Of a stretch of DNA of 64,000 nucleotides, positions 25,667 to 34,456 are shown piece by piece. Position 1 is the first letter of the stretch; each line of letters begins with the position of its first letter. The stretch is from Umezawaea beigongshangensis (lineage in GTDB: Bacteria > Actinomycetota > Actinomycetes > Mycobacteriales > Pseudonocardiaceae), in NCBI RefSeq assembly GCF_016464305.1, contig NZ_JAEIOJ010000011.1, forward strand, positions 105,130 through 169,129, written 5' to 3'. Position numbers and translations under genes: made by a program. The notes under the pieces were generated by a model, which was given only the letters and a program-made list of their open reading frames with translations, ran no database searches and was not told the DNA's origin.

Positions 25667-26761
25667 ATGCCCGCCAAGGCCTTCGAGTCGTACCGGCTCG
25701 CCGGGAAGACGCTGAAGAACCGCATCGTCATGGCCCCCATGACCAGGAGCCGTGCTCCCGGCGGGACGCCGACCCGGTCGACGGCCCTCTACTACGCGCA
25801 GCGCGCCGGAGCCGGCCTCATCATCACCGAGGGCACCCAGCCGTCCGTGCAGGGACAGGGCTGCACCGACACCCCCGGCCTGCACTCGCCCGAGCAGGTG
25901 GACGCCTGGCGAACCGTCACCGACGCCGTGCACGCCGAGGGCGGCGTGATCTTCGCGCAGCTCATGCACTCCGGCCGCATCGGACACCCGGACCTGCTGC
26001 CAGACGGACTGGTCCTCGTCGCTCCGTCGCCCGTGCGAGCCGAGGGACAGCTGTTCACCCACACCGGAATGCAGGACTTCGTCGTACCGAAGGAGCTCAC
26101 CGAGGACGACATCCTCGCCACCGTCGAGGACTACGCCTCGGCTGCGCGCAACGCTGTCGCGGCGGGGTTCGACGGCGTGGAGCTGCACGGTGCGAACGGC
26201 TACCTCATCAACCAGTTCCTCTCGACGCACACGAACCGGCGTGACGACCGGTGGGGCGGCTCGGCGGAGGGCAGGATCCGGTTCGCCGTCGAGGTGGCCA
26301 GGGCGACGAGCGAGGCCATCGGAGCCGACAGGGTCGGAATCCGCATCTCGCCCGGCACCGTCGTGAACGACATCAACGACGATCCCGACCACAACGCCAC
26401 GTTCTTGCCGCTGCTCCGGCAACTGGGCGCTCTCGACCTCGTCTACCTGCACCTGGCCGAGCGCGCCGGCCGCGACCTGACCAAGCGCTTCCGCGCGGCG
26501 TGGCCGACCACGTTCATCCTCAACCCCGACACGGGTTCCACTCCGACGGGCCCCGGTGAGCTGCAGCTCATCGAGGACGGCACCACCGATCTGCTCGCCT
26601 TCGGCGCCCACTTCATCGCCAATCCCGACCTGCCGCACCGGCTCGCCACCGGTGCTCCGTTCGCGCAGGGCGATCGCCGCACCTTCTTCGGCGGCGGCGA
26701 CGAGGGCTACACCGACTACCCGCCGCTTCCGCTCAACCACGAAGCCGGCGTGCCGTGCTAG
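25667..26761 (+). CDS. Old-yellow-enzyme family alkene reductase
   Basis: 364-residue FMN enzyme (NemA/OYE type): NRIVMAPMTRSRA, GLIITEGTQPS, IFAQLMHSGRIGHP, the active-site pair in ELHGANGYLINQFL (His-x-x-Asn) and RWGGSAEGRIRF. It reduces C=C bonds of enones, maleimides or nitro compounds with NADPH. The ATG at 25667 has an AAAGGA ribosome site; the longer frame to 25538 lies in the operator region and lacks similarity. The epimerase paralogue B follows. Confidence 0.93.
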   Translation: MPAKAFESYRLAGKTLKNRIVMAPMTRSRAPGGTPTRSTALYYAQRAGAGLIITEGTQPSVQGQGCTDTPGLHSPEQVDAWRTVTDAVHAEGGVIFAQLMHSGRIGHPDLLPDGLVLVAPSPVRAEGQLFTHTGMQDFVVPKELTEDDILATVEDYASAARNAVAAGFDGVELHGANGYLINQFLSTHTNRRDDRWGGSAEGRIRFAVEVARATSEAIGADRVGIRISPGTVVNDINDDPDHNATFLPLLRQLGALDLVYLHLAERAGRDLTKRFRAAWPTTFILNPDTGSTPTGPGELQLIEDGTTDLLAFGAHFIANPDLPHRLATGAPFAQGDRRTFFGGGDEGYTDYPPLPLNHEAGVPC

Positions 26762-26891
26762 CGATCTCACCAACCGTCCGGAAGCGGGTGCGGAGACGAG
26801 TGCTGGTGGCGAGTTCGCACGTCGCGACCGCTTCTCCGCACCTTTCAACGGACGTCGCACTCCGACGACACCTACGCAAGGAGATGGTGTG

Positions 26892-27809
26892 ATGAAGGTG
26901 TTCCTGACGGGTGCCACCGGCTACATCGGCAGTGTCATCGCCGAGAAGTTGCTGCAGGCCGGACACGACGTCGTAGGACTTGCCCGCTCTGACACCTCAG
27001 CTGACAAGCTGAAGGGGCAGGGCGTCGAGCCTGTTCGCGGCGAGATCGGCGACACCGAGAGGCTCACGGACGTGGCCAGGGGAGTGGACGGGGTCGTCCA
27101 CACCGTTTTCGATTCGAGTTCTCTCGACTGGACGGCGGCCAACGCCGGAGACGTCGCGGCCGTCAACGCCGTGATCGCCGGACTGCGTGGAACCGGAAAG
27201 CCGTTCATCTACACGAGCGGCACGGGAGTTCTCGGCAACACCGGTGAGATCGTCTACGACGAGGACACACCGGTCGTGCCCTCGGAACTTCCCGCGGTCA
27301 AGGCACTTCAGCAGCGCCTCGACACCGAGAAGGCCGTGCTCGGAGCCGCTGGTGTCAGCGGCATCGTGCTGCGACCCCCCAACGTCTACGGACGTGGTGA
27401 CGGGCGCGCGGTGTTCTGGATGATCCGGGAGGCGGCGAAGAAGCTGGGGGCCGTGCCCTACGCGATCGGATCCGAAGGCAACCGCTGGGCCTACGTCCAC
27501 GTCGACGACCTGGCCGACCTCTTCGTCCTCGCCCTCGACCAGACGCCCGCCGGCGAGCTGTTCCACACCGGTGCGCAGAGCGGTCTTCGCACCCGGGACA
27601 TCGCTACCGCGCTGAGCCGGGGCACGGGACTCGGCGGCAAGACCATCGCCTTGGAGATGTCAGAACTCGAGGCGGCCATCGGCTTCCCGTTCGTGGGGGA
27701 GTACTGGGCCTCGAACAGCCAGTCGTCGAGCGACAAGGCACGTCGCGTGCTCGGCTGGAAGCCGCAGCACCTCGACCTGCTCGATGAGATCAGTCGGCCA
27801 TCACGCTGA
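26892..27809 (+). CDS. NAD(P)-dependent epimerase/reductase, paralogue B
   Basis: 305-residue atypical SDR: FLTGATGYIGSVIAEKLLQAG, YTSGTGVLGNTGE, RPPNVYGRGDG, HVDDLADLFVLA, RRVLGWKP. It is a close paralogue of the 22.5-kb gene. The AAGGAGATG ribosome site precedes the ATG at 26892. It lies 130 bp after the ene-reductase with no operator of its own, so the two are probably one transcript. Confidence 0.9.
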   Translation: MKVFLTGATGYIGSVIAEKLLQAGHDVVGLARSDTSADKLKGQGVEPVRGEIGDTERLTDVARGVDGVVHTVFDSSSLDWTAANAGDVAAVNAVIAGLRGTGKPFIYTSGTGVLGNTGEIVYDEDTPVVPSELPAVKALQQRLDTEKAVLGAAGVSGIVLRPPNVYGRGDGRAVFWMIREAAKKLGAVPYAIGSEGNRWAYVHVDDLADLFVLALDQTPAGELFHTGAQSGLRTRDIATALSRGTGLGGKTIALEMSELEAAIGFPFVGEYWASNSQSSSDKARRVLGWKPQHLDLLDEISRPSR

Positions 27810-28009
27810 CGCTGGAACGACGGTTTGCCGGTCCTGGTGCTGATGCATCGGTCCGGTCGAAACGGTGAAGCACGTGCACCTGATCGGCCCCGCTCGCCAA
27901 GGCTCGCGCGCGGCCGATCAGGGCAGCGACTGTTGCTGCGCCGGCCTCGCCGCACGACCAGATCCAGCGTGATGGGCGTGGAGGCTGCACCGGTGTGACA
28001 CGGTGTTCT

Positions 28010-28420
28010 GGCTGCGCTGGTCGTCCAGCCGGGCAGCGAGCTGAGTTCTCCGCCGTAGACGCCGAACAGGGCGCCGTTGACGTACCTGCCGCGATCCCCG
28101 GCCAGGTGCAGCACGACGTCCGCGACTTCGTTCGGGTCGCTGCTCTGATCACGGGCGGCCGCCCGGTTCATCGCGTCGCCGAGAACGGCCAGCAGCGGCT
28201 CGGTCCCCCGGATGCTCACCGGGCCGAACCCGATCTCGTTGACCCGGTGTGTCGCGCCCCGAACTCGGTGACCCGGTAGCGCGTCGACGTCTCCGTGCTG
28301 CTTCGAGGCGCCGTAAGCAGCCCCGTTCGGTGTGACCGTGGTGGGAGCTCTGCTCGTGCACCGTGACCTCGGCTCCGCGTGCGGCGAGTCGCTCCGCGGT
28401 GGCTCCGGCGAATGTCAGGT
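28010..28420 (-). pseudogene. SDR remnant next to the second TetR gene
   Basis: Minus-strand frames contain AGATAERLAARGAEVTV (helix and strand of an SDR N-terminus), then AAYGASKQHGDVDAL (YxxxK-like, YGASK), then SDPNEVADVVLHLAGDRGRYVNGALFGVYGG (SDR C-terminus). The three pieces are in order but in different frames and with the middle deleted. Confidence 0.65.
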
Positions 28421-29011
28421 GGTGAAGGTCTGGATGTAGGCGAGGGCGGCGTTCATCGCGGCGCGCATGGGCTGGGTGGTGCGGAGGGTCTGGCTGAGCA
28501 GGGTGCCGCCCTGCAGTGCGGTGAGCAGGGCGAGGGCGAGCTCGTCGAGATCCGCCGTCGAGTGCAGGTCGCCTCGTTCGCGCATGGCCTCGAGGCCGTC
28601 GTGGAGCAGGGCTTGCCAGCGCTGGAAGACGTTGCAGAGGTCTTCGCGGGTCTGGTCGTCGGTGGGGTTGAGCTCGCCTGCCAGGGTGGCCAGCGTGCAG
28701 TTGCCGCGGCCGTTGTTGTGCTCCTGGCTCTCGATGGCGGCATCGGCCCAGGCGCGCAGGGCGTCGAAGCTGTCGAGTGCTCCCATCAGCGGCTGGCCGG
28801 GGACGAGGGGCGCTTCGGCCTGGCGTGTGATGACAGCTCTGATCAGGGCTTGTTTGCTGTCGAAGTAGTGGTAGAGCTGCGAGCCGCTGATGCCGGCCGC
28901 TTTGCGCACGTCCTCGGTGCTGGTACCGGCCACGCCGTTCTGGGCGATGAGCGCGGTCGCTGCTTCGAGGATGCGTTCCCTGGTTGCCTGGCCTTTGCGG
29001 GTCAACGTCAC
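28415..29011 (-). CDS. TetR family repressor (paralogue 2)
   Basis: 198-residue TetR protein. N-terminus KGQATRERILEAATALIAQNG, then an HTH ending GISGSQLYHYFDSKQALIRAV. The DNA-binding part closely matches paralogue 1 at 17.5 kb. It starts 19 bp from the best palindrome of the window (29030-29045), so it is probably autoregulated and would bind all four twin operators. Confidence 0.92.
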   Translation of the reverse strand: MTLTRKGQATRERILEAATALIAQNGVAGTSTEDVRKAAGISGSQLYHYFDSKQALIRAVITRQAEAPLVPGQPLMGALDSFDALRAWADAAIESQEHNNGRGNCTLATLAGELNPTDDQTREDLCNVFQRWQALLHDGLEAMRERGDLHSTADLDELALALLTALQGGTLLSQTLRTTQPMRAAMNAALAYIQTFTT

Positions 29012-29029
29012 GTCGCCAGCCTAGTCGAG

Positions 29030-29079
29030 TGGGTTGAGCAACCCAAACAACTCCGGTATAAGTTGGGTTGATCAACCCA
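29030..29079 (+). promoter_or_regulatory. Twin TetR operator and promoter at the second TetR gene
   Basis: TGGGTTGAGCAACCCA (29030-29045) and TGGGTTGATCAACCCA (29064-29079) are both perfect palindromes, the second with 8-bp arms. On the + strand, -35 TTGAGC (29034-29039), a 17-bp spacer and -10 TATAAG (29057-29062) sit between them as at the other sites. The + strand promoter now leads only into AKR/SDR fragments; the minus direction leads to the TetR gene. Confidence 0.85.
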
Positions 29080-29164
29080 TATTGGGTGTGTCGTGTCAGG
29101 CGTGCGCCCCCAGATGGCTGCACCGGCGGTCAGAGCGCGAGCAGGAGGCTTCGCCTTTTCACCG

Positions 29165-29400
29165 AACGTTCCGACCGTCACGCCGAACAACGGCGTGCGC
29201 ATGCCGATCCTCGGCTCGGGGCTCCTGCGGATCCCTGATGGGCAGACGGAGCAGGTCGTCGCCGCAGGGAATCGGCGCCGCGATCGCGAAGGCGCTGGCT
29301 GCCGCAGGCGCACAGGTCGTGGTTGCTGACATCAACCGCGCAGGAGCCGAACCCGGGCCATCTCCGCCGGCGTCACCACCGCAGGAGACCCACCGCCCAC
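29165..29400 (+). pseudogene. Aldo/keto reductase N-terminus fused to an SDR fragment
   Basis: The first frame reads VPTVTPNNGVRMPILGSGLLRIPDGQTEQVV, the N-terminal strand of aldo/keto reductases (LNNGVRMPxLGFG). Directly after it, in another frame, comes QGIGAAIAKALAAAGAQVVVADIN, an SDR cofactor region. Neither continues. A deletion has joined two oxidoreductase genes downstream of a regulated promoter. Confidence 0.7.
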
Positions 29401-29572
29401 GCATCCCACCACTCCACCCAACACAGCCCTGGTGGGTTGTCGCCGGTGGCGCCGTTACCGGCCGATTTTTATTCTGATCGGTACGGAAGTCGATTTTCTT
29501 GACCATGCCTCAGGGGCACGGTTTCTACTCGGACGGGGGCGGGCGTCCGTCCGTCCACCAGGGAGGGAAACC

Positions 29573-31006
29573 GTGCGCAAAGCCTTGACCATCCTCGTCG
29601 CCGCGGTCGCGGCCGCGACGGCATTCGCACCACCGGTGCTCGCAGAACCGTCGTTGCGGTGGGGTACCTGCGACGGGCTGGACGTTCCCGGCCTGCAGTG
29701 CACTGTCGTGGACGTTCCGCTCGACCACCGGAACCCGGACGGGCCGCAGATCGAGATCGCGCTTTCCCGGCTGGCGAGCAAGAATCCCGAGCAGCGCCGG
29801 GGCGTGCTGCTGACCAATCCCGGCGGGCCGGGCGGAGCCGGGCTGGACTTCCCCGGCGGTCTCGTCGACCTCGGGTTGCCGCAGGGGGTGCTCGACACCT
29901 ACGACATCATCGGGTTCGACCCGCGTGGTGTCGGCCGCAGCACGCCGGTGACCTGCGACCTGACCCCGGAGCAGCAGCTCCGCGGCAACATCCCGCCCTA
30001 CGCGCACAACGCGGCCGACGTGGTGAAGCAGGCGAAGAAGGCGAAGGGCGTCGCCGAGCAGTGCGCCAAGTCCGAGACCGCGCACATGCTGCCGTTCACC
30101 TCGACCGCGGCCACCGCGCGGGACATGGACCTGATCCGCGGGAAGCTGGGCGAGGACAAGCTCTCGTTCCTCGGCTACTCGTACGGCACCCATCTCGGCG
30201 CGGTCTACACCACGTTGTTCCCCGATCGCAGTGACCGGATCGTGCTCGACAGCAGCCTGGTCCCGGCCGGGCTGGACCGCGAGGCCAGCCGCTTGTTCGG
30301 TCTCGGCATGCAGAAGCGGTTCCCGGATTTCGCCGCGTTCGCCGCCGCGCGTCCCGAGTACGGCCTCGGCATCACCCCGGAGGCGGTGACCGCGAAGTTC
30401 TACGAGCTGTCCGACCGTCTGGACCAAGCGCCGGTGCAGGGCATCGACGGCTCGACGTTCCGGTTGCTGACCTTCGGGGGGCTCTACCGCGACAGCCGGT
30501 TTCCCACCCTGGCCGCGTCGTGGCAGGCGCTCGACACGAACCAGCCGCTGCCACCCACTGCGACCGAAGCGGCGGAGCCGGACCTGGACAACGTGGTGTC
30601 TAGCCACCTCCACGTGATCTGCAACGACAACCGCTGGCCGCGGTCGATCGGCACCTACGTGCACGACACCGCCGTGGACCGGGAGCGCCACCCGCTGTTC
30701 GGCGGAGCAGGAGCCAACATCCGCCCATGCGCGTTCTGGTCGACCGAACCGGCCGAAGCGCCGGTGCGCGTCGGCGACCGGGGCCCGTCGAACGTGCTGC
30801 TGGTGCAGAACACCAACGATCCGGCCACGCCGCTGGCCGGTGCTCAGAAGATGCACCAGGCCCTCGGTGACCGGTCCCGGATGGTCACCGCCGAGCAGAC
30901 TGGTCACGGCGCCTACCTGATCGGCGCGAACCAGTGCCTGAACGACGCGGTCACCACCTATCTGACCACGGGCGAGCGCCCGGCGGATGATCTCGTCTGC
31001 TCGTAG
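29573..31006 (+). CDS. Secreted alpha/beta hydrolase, TAP-type peptidase/esterase
   Basis: 477 residues with a Sec signal peptide (MRKALTILVAAVAAATAFAPPVLA). LLTNPGGPGGAGLDFP is the oxyanion loop and FLGYSYGTHLGAVY holds the nucleophile Ser. LLVQNTNDPATPL carries the Asp and QTGHGAY the His, followed by the Cys-containing TAP-like C-terminal tail. This is the Streptomyces tripeptidyl-aminopeptidase/SlpD family (MEROPS S33). The GTG start follows GGGAGGGAAACC. Exported proline-type aminopeptidase or esterase activity is likely. Confidence 0.9.
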   Translation: MRKALTILVAAVAAATAFAPPVLAEPSLRWGTCDGLDVPGLQCTVVDVPLDHRNPDGPQIEIALSRLASKNPEQRRGVLLTNPGGPGGAGLDFPGGLVDLGLPQGVLDTYDIIGFDPRGVGRSTPVTCDLTPEQQLRGNIPPYAHNAADVVKQAKKAKGVAEQCAKSETAHMLPFTSTAATARDMDLIRGKLGEDKLSFLGYSYGTHLGAVYTTLFPDRSDRIVLDSSLVPAGLDREASRLFGLGMQKRFPDFAAFAAARPEYGLGITPEAVTAKFYELSDRLDQAPVQGIDGSTFRLLTFGGLYRDSRFPTLAASWQALDTNQPLPPTATEAAEPDLDNVVSSHLHVICNDNRWPRSIGTYVHDTAVDRERHPLFGGAGANIRPCAFWSTEPAEAPVRVGDRGPSNVLLVQNTNDPATPLAGAQKMHQALGDRSRMVTAEQTGHGAYLIGANQCLNDAVTTYLTTGERPADDLVCS

Positions 31007-31033
31007 ACCCCGCGGCGGCCCGTCGGCCACCAG

Positions 31034-31160
31034 GTCAGCGGGCCGCTTCGGGGGTTTTCTTGATGAGGGCGTGAACCTGTCGCAGGACATCCAGCGGGGC
31101 GGGGTTGCAGTACTCGACCAGGGTCTGGACCACCGCTGACTCGGCGACCGCTGTGCGCGG
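31034..31160 (-). pseudogene. C-terminal fragment of an unknown gene
   Basis: A minus-strand frame ending at 31034 reads AVVQTLVEYCNPAPLDVLRQ and then VHALIKKTPEAAR, which has the codon pattern and helix periodicity of a real C-terminus but no start. I do not recognise the family. Confidence 0.35.
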
Positions 31161-31198
31161 CGCGACGTGACGTCCAGATCGGCCAGGAACGGGTGTTC

Positions 31199-31493
31199 TT
31201 CCTGCCCGGCCTTCGGCGACATGGTCTACCAGCTGGGCAACCCGACCGCTTGCCGCTACCCCTCACCGGTGTTCCTACAGCGCACGACCTACCTCGCGGG
31301 TGTGGACGAGCTGGTCAGCCACCGCGAGAACCTCGCCTGCCTGTCCGAGGAGTCCTCCCGCCACCTCCTCGCGCAGCCGTCCTGGTTCCGCATCCCCGCA
31401 CTGCCCGAACAGGCGCGCGCGATCATCGACACCCACTACGACTGCGACCACGCGATCGCGACCGGGCACGTCGTGGCCTGCCCCCGCCGATGA
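31199..31493 (+). pseudogene. Remnant ending in a CDHAIATGxVxACPRR tail
   Basis: The frame GDMVYQLGNPTACRYPS, FLQRTTYLAGVDELVSHREN, LSEESSRHLLAQ faintly resembles the DUF5753 part of XRE-type regulators. It ends in HYDCDHAIATGHVVACPRR. The tail and following bases are duplicated at 40.63-40.70 kb. No credible start is present. Function not recognised. Confidence 0.35.
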
Positions 31494-31509
31494 GTGCTCC
31501 CACGCCCTG
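31442..31509 (+). repeat. 68-bp imperfect repeat, copy 1
   Basis: Ungapped match to 40629-40696 with 8 differences in 68 positions. It covers the last 16 codons of a reading frame (CDHAIA...ACPRR, TGA) and about 16 bases beyond it. Confidence 0.75.
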
Positions 31510-31553
31510 CACCACATCGAGACCCGCCGCCAACCACGATGGAAAACGCTCAA

Positions 31554-31811
31554 TCATTCTGAATCGGTGGACCGGCTCGTGCTTTCAGTTGCTTGCTGGT
31601 CTCGCCGCCAGTAGTAGTAGCTGATCACAACGCTTGCCGCCACTGTTCCAAGGATGCAGACGAGCAGCAAGGCGCTGATGATGTCGTTAGGAGGAGTTTT
31701 TGGCCAGTCGAAGACTGTCCGTGTCGCGAGTAGAACGATCGCTGGTCCTAGAGGGAAAAACCATTCCTTGCGCCCGATCGGATCACGAATCAGCCAACTG
31801 AACACAGACAT
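31554..31811 (-). CDS. Small membrane protein (85 aa)
   Basis: Two hydrophobic segments, LGPAIVLLATRTVF and IISALLLVCILGTVAASVVISYY (shown in part), separated by a short polar loop (DWPKTPPND), then a charged tail. GGAG lies before the ATG at 31811. Base composition is less GC-rich than its surroundings. No family recognised; a small two-helix membrane peptide. Confidence 0.55.
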   Translation of the reverse strand: MSVFSWLIRDPIGRKEWFFPLGPAIVLLATRTVFDWPKTPPNDIISALLLVCILGTVAASVVISYYYWRRDQQATESTSRSTDSE

Positions 31812-32559
31812 CAATTGCTCCAAGTGCGTCGATCGAGCGGGGTGTGGACGAGCTCTCGTCCGCACCCCGCATCATGTCAGGCCGCTACTTCCTCGTGGTC
31901 CAAGCATCCTCGACCACGCCACCGGCGTTGTGCTTGCCGAGAATGGTGTTCGTGCAGGTCAGGCGGCGTGGGGGTTGTGCCGCTCGAGAAGTCATCGCCG
32001 GCCCCGGGCCCGGTGGATCGCCTTGGGCGGCAGGAGGTGTGCCGTGGGGCAACTTGGAGCTGTCGGGGAACTGGCTCTGTTCATCCGCGCGCTGCTCGGA
32101 ATTGCCGTGGACGCGCTCTGGCGGTTGGTGGCGGTGTCCGGGGGTGTTGTGCATGATCATCGGCGTGGTCGTTGTGGTGCGCGGTTCGGCCGGGGTCGTG
32201 CTGAGCGCAAGACCGCCCCCGCACAGGGTCGATGACGCCCGGCTCTCATCGTCTGCAGCGCGGGGTCCGGTGCCGTCTCCGAGGAGGGACTTCGGTTGCT
32301 CGTCTCTTCGGCTGCCTCGCAGGCCGCAGGTGTCCAGGGGTGCCCGCTCTGCGCGCAGTGGTGTTCCTGTTCCGGGTGGTACCAGTTCTGCGCCTGTCCG
32401 GACAGCGGGTTCGCGTTGATCGTCTTCCACCGTCGTGGCAGTGGTGTTCGCATGGCCGGGGCGTGGAGGGCCAGTGGCGTGGCGAGCGCGGGTGACGGGA
32501 CGGCCGCGGGCGGCGGGGACGTGCCCCCGCCGCCCGCGGTGACGTCGTGATGGTCGGGG
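31812..32559. other. Gap without a supportable gene
   Basis: Long overlapping open frames exist on both strands but none shows family motifs. A minus-strand stretch TNTILGKHNAGGVVEDAWTT near 31.92 kb looks protein-like but has no continuation. Confidence 0.4.
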
Positions 32560-33606
32560 TCAGTCGGCGAGGGTGGAGATGTCGATGACGAACCGGTAGC
32601 GCACGTCGGCGTCGAGCACGCGCTTCCAGGCCTCGTTGACCTGGTCGGCGCGGATGATCTCGACCTCGGGGACGATGCCGTGCTCGGCGCAGAAGTCGAG
32701 CATCTCCCGGGTCTCGGCGATGCTGCCGATCTTCGAGCCGGCGAAGGAACGACGGTTGTCGAAGAGGGTGAACAGTGTCACCGGAACCGGTTCGGGTGGT
32801 GCGCCGACGCTGACGATCGTGCCGTGCAGGGTCAGCAGTCGCAGGTAGGCGTCGAGGTCGATCTGCGCGCTGACGGTGTTGATGATCAGGTCGAAGGTGT
32901 TGGCGAGCTGCTCGAAGGTCGCCGGGTCGCTGGTGGCGTGGTAGTGGTCGGCGCCGAGGGCGAGGCCGTCCTCGCGCTTGCGCAGGCTCTGCGACAGCAC
33001 GGTCACCTCCGCTCCCATCGCGTGGGCGAGCTTGACGGCCATGTGCCCGAGGCCGCCCAGGCCGATGACGGCGACCTTCGTGCCCGGCCCGGCGTTCCAG
33101 TGCCGCAGCGGCGAGTAGGTCGTGATGCCCGCGCACAGCAGGGGAGCGGCCTTCTCGAACGGGATGGCGTCGGGGATGTGCAGCACGAAGTGCTCGTCGA
33201 CGACGATGTGGGTGGAGTATCCGCCCTGGGTGGTGCTGCCGTCGCGGTCGACGCCGTTGTAGGTGTCGGTGAACCCGTTGAGGCAGTGCTGCTCGTGACC
33301 GGCCAGGCAGTTCGCGCAGGTGCGGCACGAGTCGACCATGCAGCCCACACCGACCCGGTCGCCGACCGCGTGCGCGGTGACCTCGGAGCCGACGGCGGTG
33401 ACGGTTCCGGCGATCTCGTGCCCGACGGTGAGCGGGTAGGAGATGTCGCCCCAGTCGCCGCGCACGGTGTGGATGTCGGAGTGGCAGATCCCGGCCCAGG
33501 CGATCTCGATCAGCACGTCCTTCGGGCCCGGGTCACGTCGCTCGACGACTCCGGGGACGAGCGGGCCGGTGGGTGAGGTCGCGGTGCAGGCGCGTGCGGC
33601 AGTCAT
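32560..33606 (-). CDS. Zinc-dependent alcohol dehydrogenase (cinnamyl/YahK-type)
   Basis: 348-residue MDR enzyme. Catalytic zinc ligands are in [14 protein letters not shown] and the GHE motif VGHEIAGTV. The structural zinc site is [15 protein letters not shown]. The cofactor motif is [18 protein letters not shown]. This is the NADP(H)-dependent aldehyde reductase/CAD group acting on aromatic or aliphatic aldehydes. The start at 33606 gives the usual N-terminus MTAARACTA. Confidence 0.93.
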   Translation of the reverse strand: MTAARACTATSPTGPLVPGVVERRDPGPKDVLIEIAWAGICHSDIHTVRGDWGDISYPLTVGHEIAGTVTAVGSEVTAHAVGDRVGVGCMVDSCRTCANCLAGHEQHCLNGFTDTYNGVDRDGSTTQGGYSTHIVVDEHFVLHIPDAIPFEKAAPLLCAGITTYSPLRHWNAGPGTKVAVIGLGGLGHMAVKLAHAMGAEVTVLSQSLRKREDGLALGADHYHATSDPATFEQLANTFDLIINTVSAQIDLDAYLRLLTLHGTIVSVGAPPEPVPVTLFTLFDNRRSFAGSKIGSIAETREMLDFCAEHGIVPEVEIIRADQVNEAWKRVLDADVRYRFVIDISTLAD

Positions 33607-33830
33607 CGACGTCCTTTGCTGAATCGGTTCACCAACTCCCGCCGGTCCGCTTCCGGAGCGGCGGGGACGGAGCGGTGGGGCTCCGGCGCGTCCCAGCCAA
33701 CCACCTCGGACCGTCCTGCTGGGAGGCACTCTCAGGCCCTCTTGAGCGACTGCGCCGATGAGGGGCAGCAGTCCCCGTCGGGCGGGTGGCCCTGGCGGAA
33801 CCTCCCACTCGACGCGGGGACGTGCCTACC

Positions 33831-34071
33831 GTGCACGTCAAGAGCACGAAGGACGAGGTGCGGGAGTTCCTGATCTCCCGCCGCGCGAACCACACCCCAC
33901 GGCTCGACGACGTCGAGCGCGAGTTCCTGCTCGACCTGGCCCGCCGCCCACCTGCCCGACCTCGCCCACCTCGTCCGCGCCCATCGCCTCCCGGGTAACG
34001 CCTGCTCGCGGCTTGGTCTGCGCGAGCAGGCCGCCGATCACTACCACGAAGCCCTCAGTCTGTTCCGTTGA
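33831..34071 (+). pseudogene. XRE-type regulator / TPR remnant
   Basis: A frame starts VHVKSTKDEVREFLISRRAN, the N-terminus of MmyB-like XRE regulators, and then jumps to RLDDVEREFLLDLARR, a segment that normally lies 60 residues later; the HTH is deleted. About 60 bp further, LGLREQAADHYHEALSLFR with a stop at 34071 is a single TPR helix pair end. Decayed gene or genes. Confidence 0.5.
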
Positions 34072-34456
34072 CTGCGCCAGCAGCCTGTTCACGGGCGGGT
34101 CGTATCCGAAACCCTTCTGGAACCGTGCAGTTGTAAGAGGTATTACGAGAATCGCAACCTGGAGAACGACCTTGGTGGAGATCGTTCGCAGAACCGTCGC
34201 AACTGATCATGTGCGACAACCCGACCTGGGCCGTCGGTGCACCGCCTGACATACCTTCTGGCTCAATTCGCCACCCGAGCCCCGACTGTCACCCCCTGCG
34301 TCCGATCAGGAATCACTAGCCCAAGTCGGGGTCCGAGCTGACGCGCTCCGCGGGCGGCGGCGCCTCCGCACTTTTGCTGTGACGAACTGTTATCTCGCGA
34401 CTACGCTCAGGATTTGCGATGTCGCTCAGTCGCACGTGAATTCACGGGGGTGGTCC
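34072..34456. other. Intergenic region upstream of the LGFP protein
   Basis: No gene. An AT-richer stretch (AGAGGTATTACGAGAATCGCAA pattern near 34.14-34.16 kb) may hold the promoter, but no clear -10/-35 pair can be assigned. Confidence 0.4.

Noticed and set aside
17461..29079. The TGGGTTG palindromes as IS ends or REP elements
   Set aside because: They occur only in promoter positions with fixed -35/-10 spacing and without flanking duplications, which fits operators better.
31885..32430. 181-residue minus-strand frame in the gap before the zinc ADH
   Set aside because: Low-complexity Pro/Thr/Arg composition and no ribosome site; only a short protein-like stretch, not enough for a gene.
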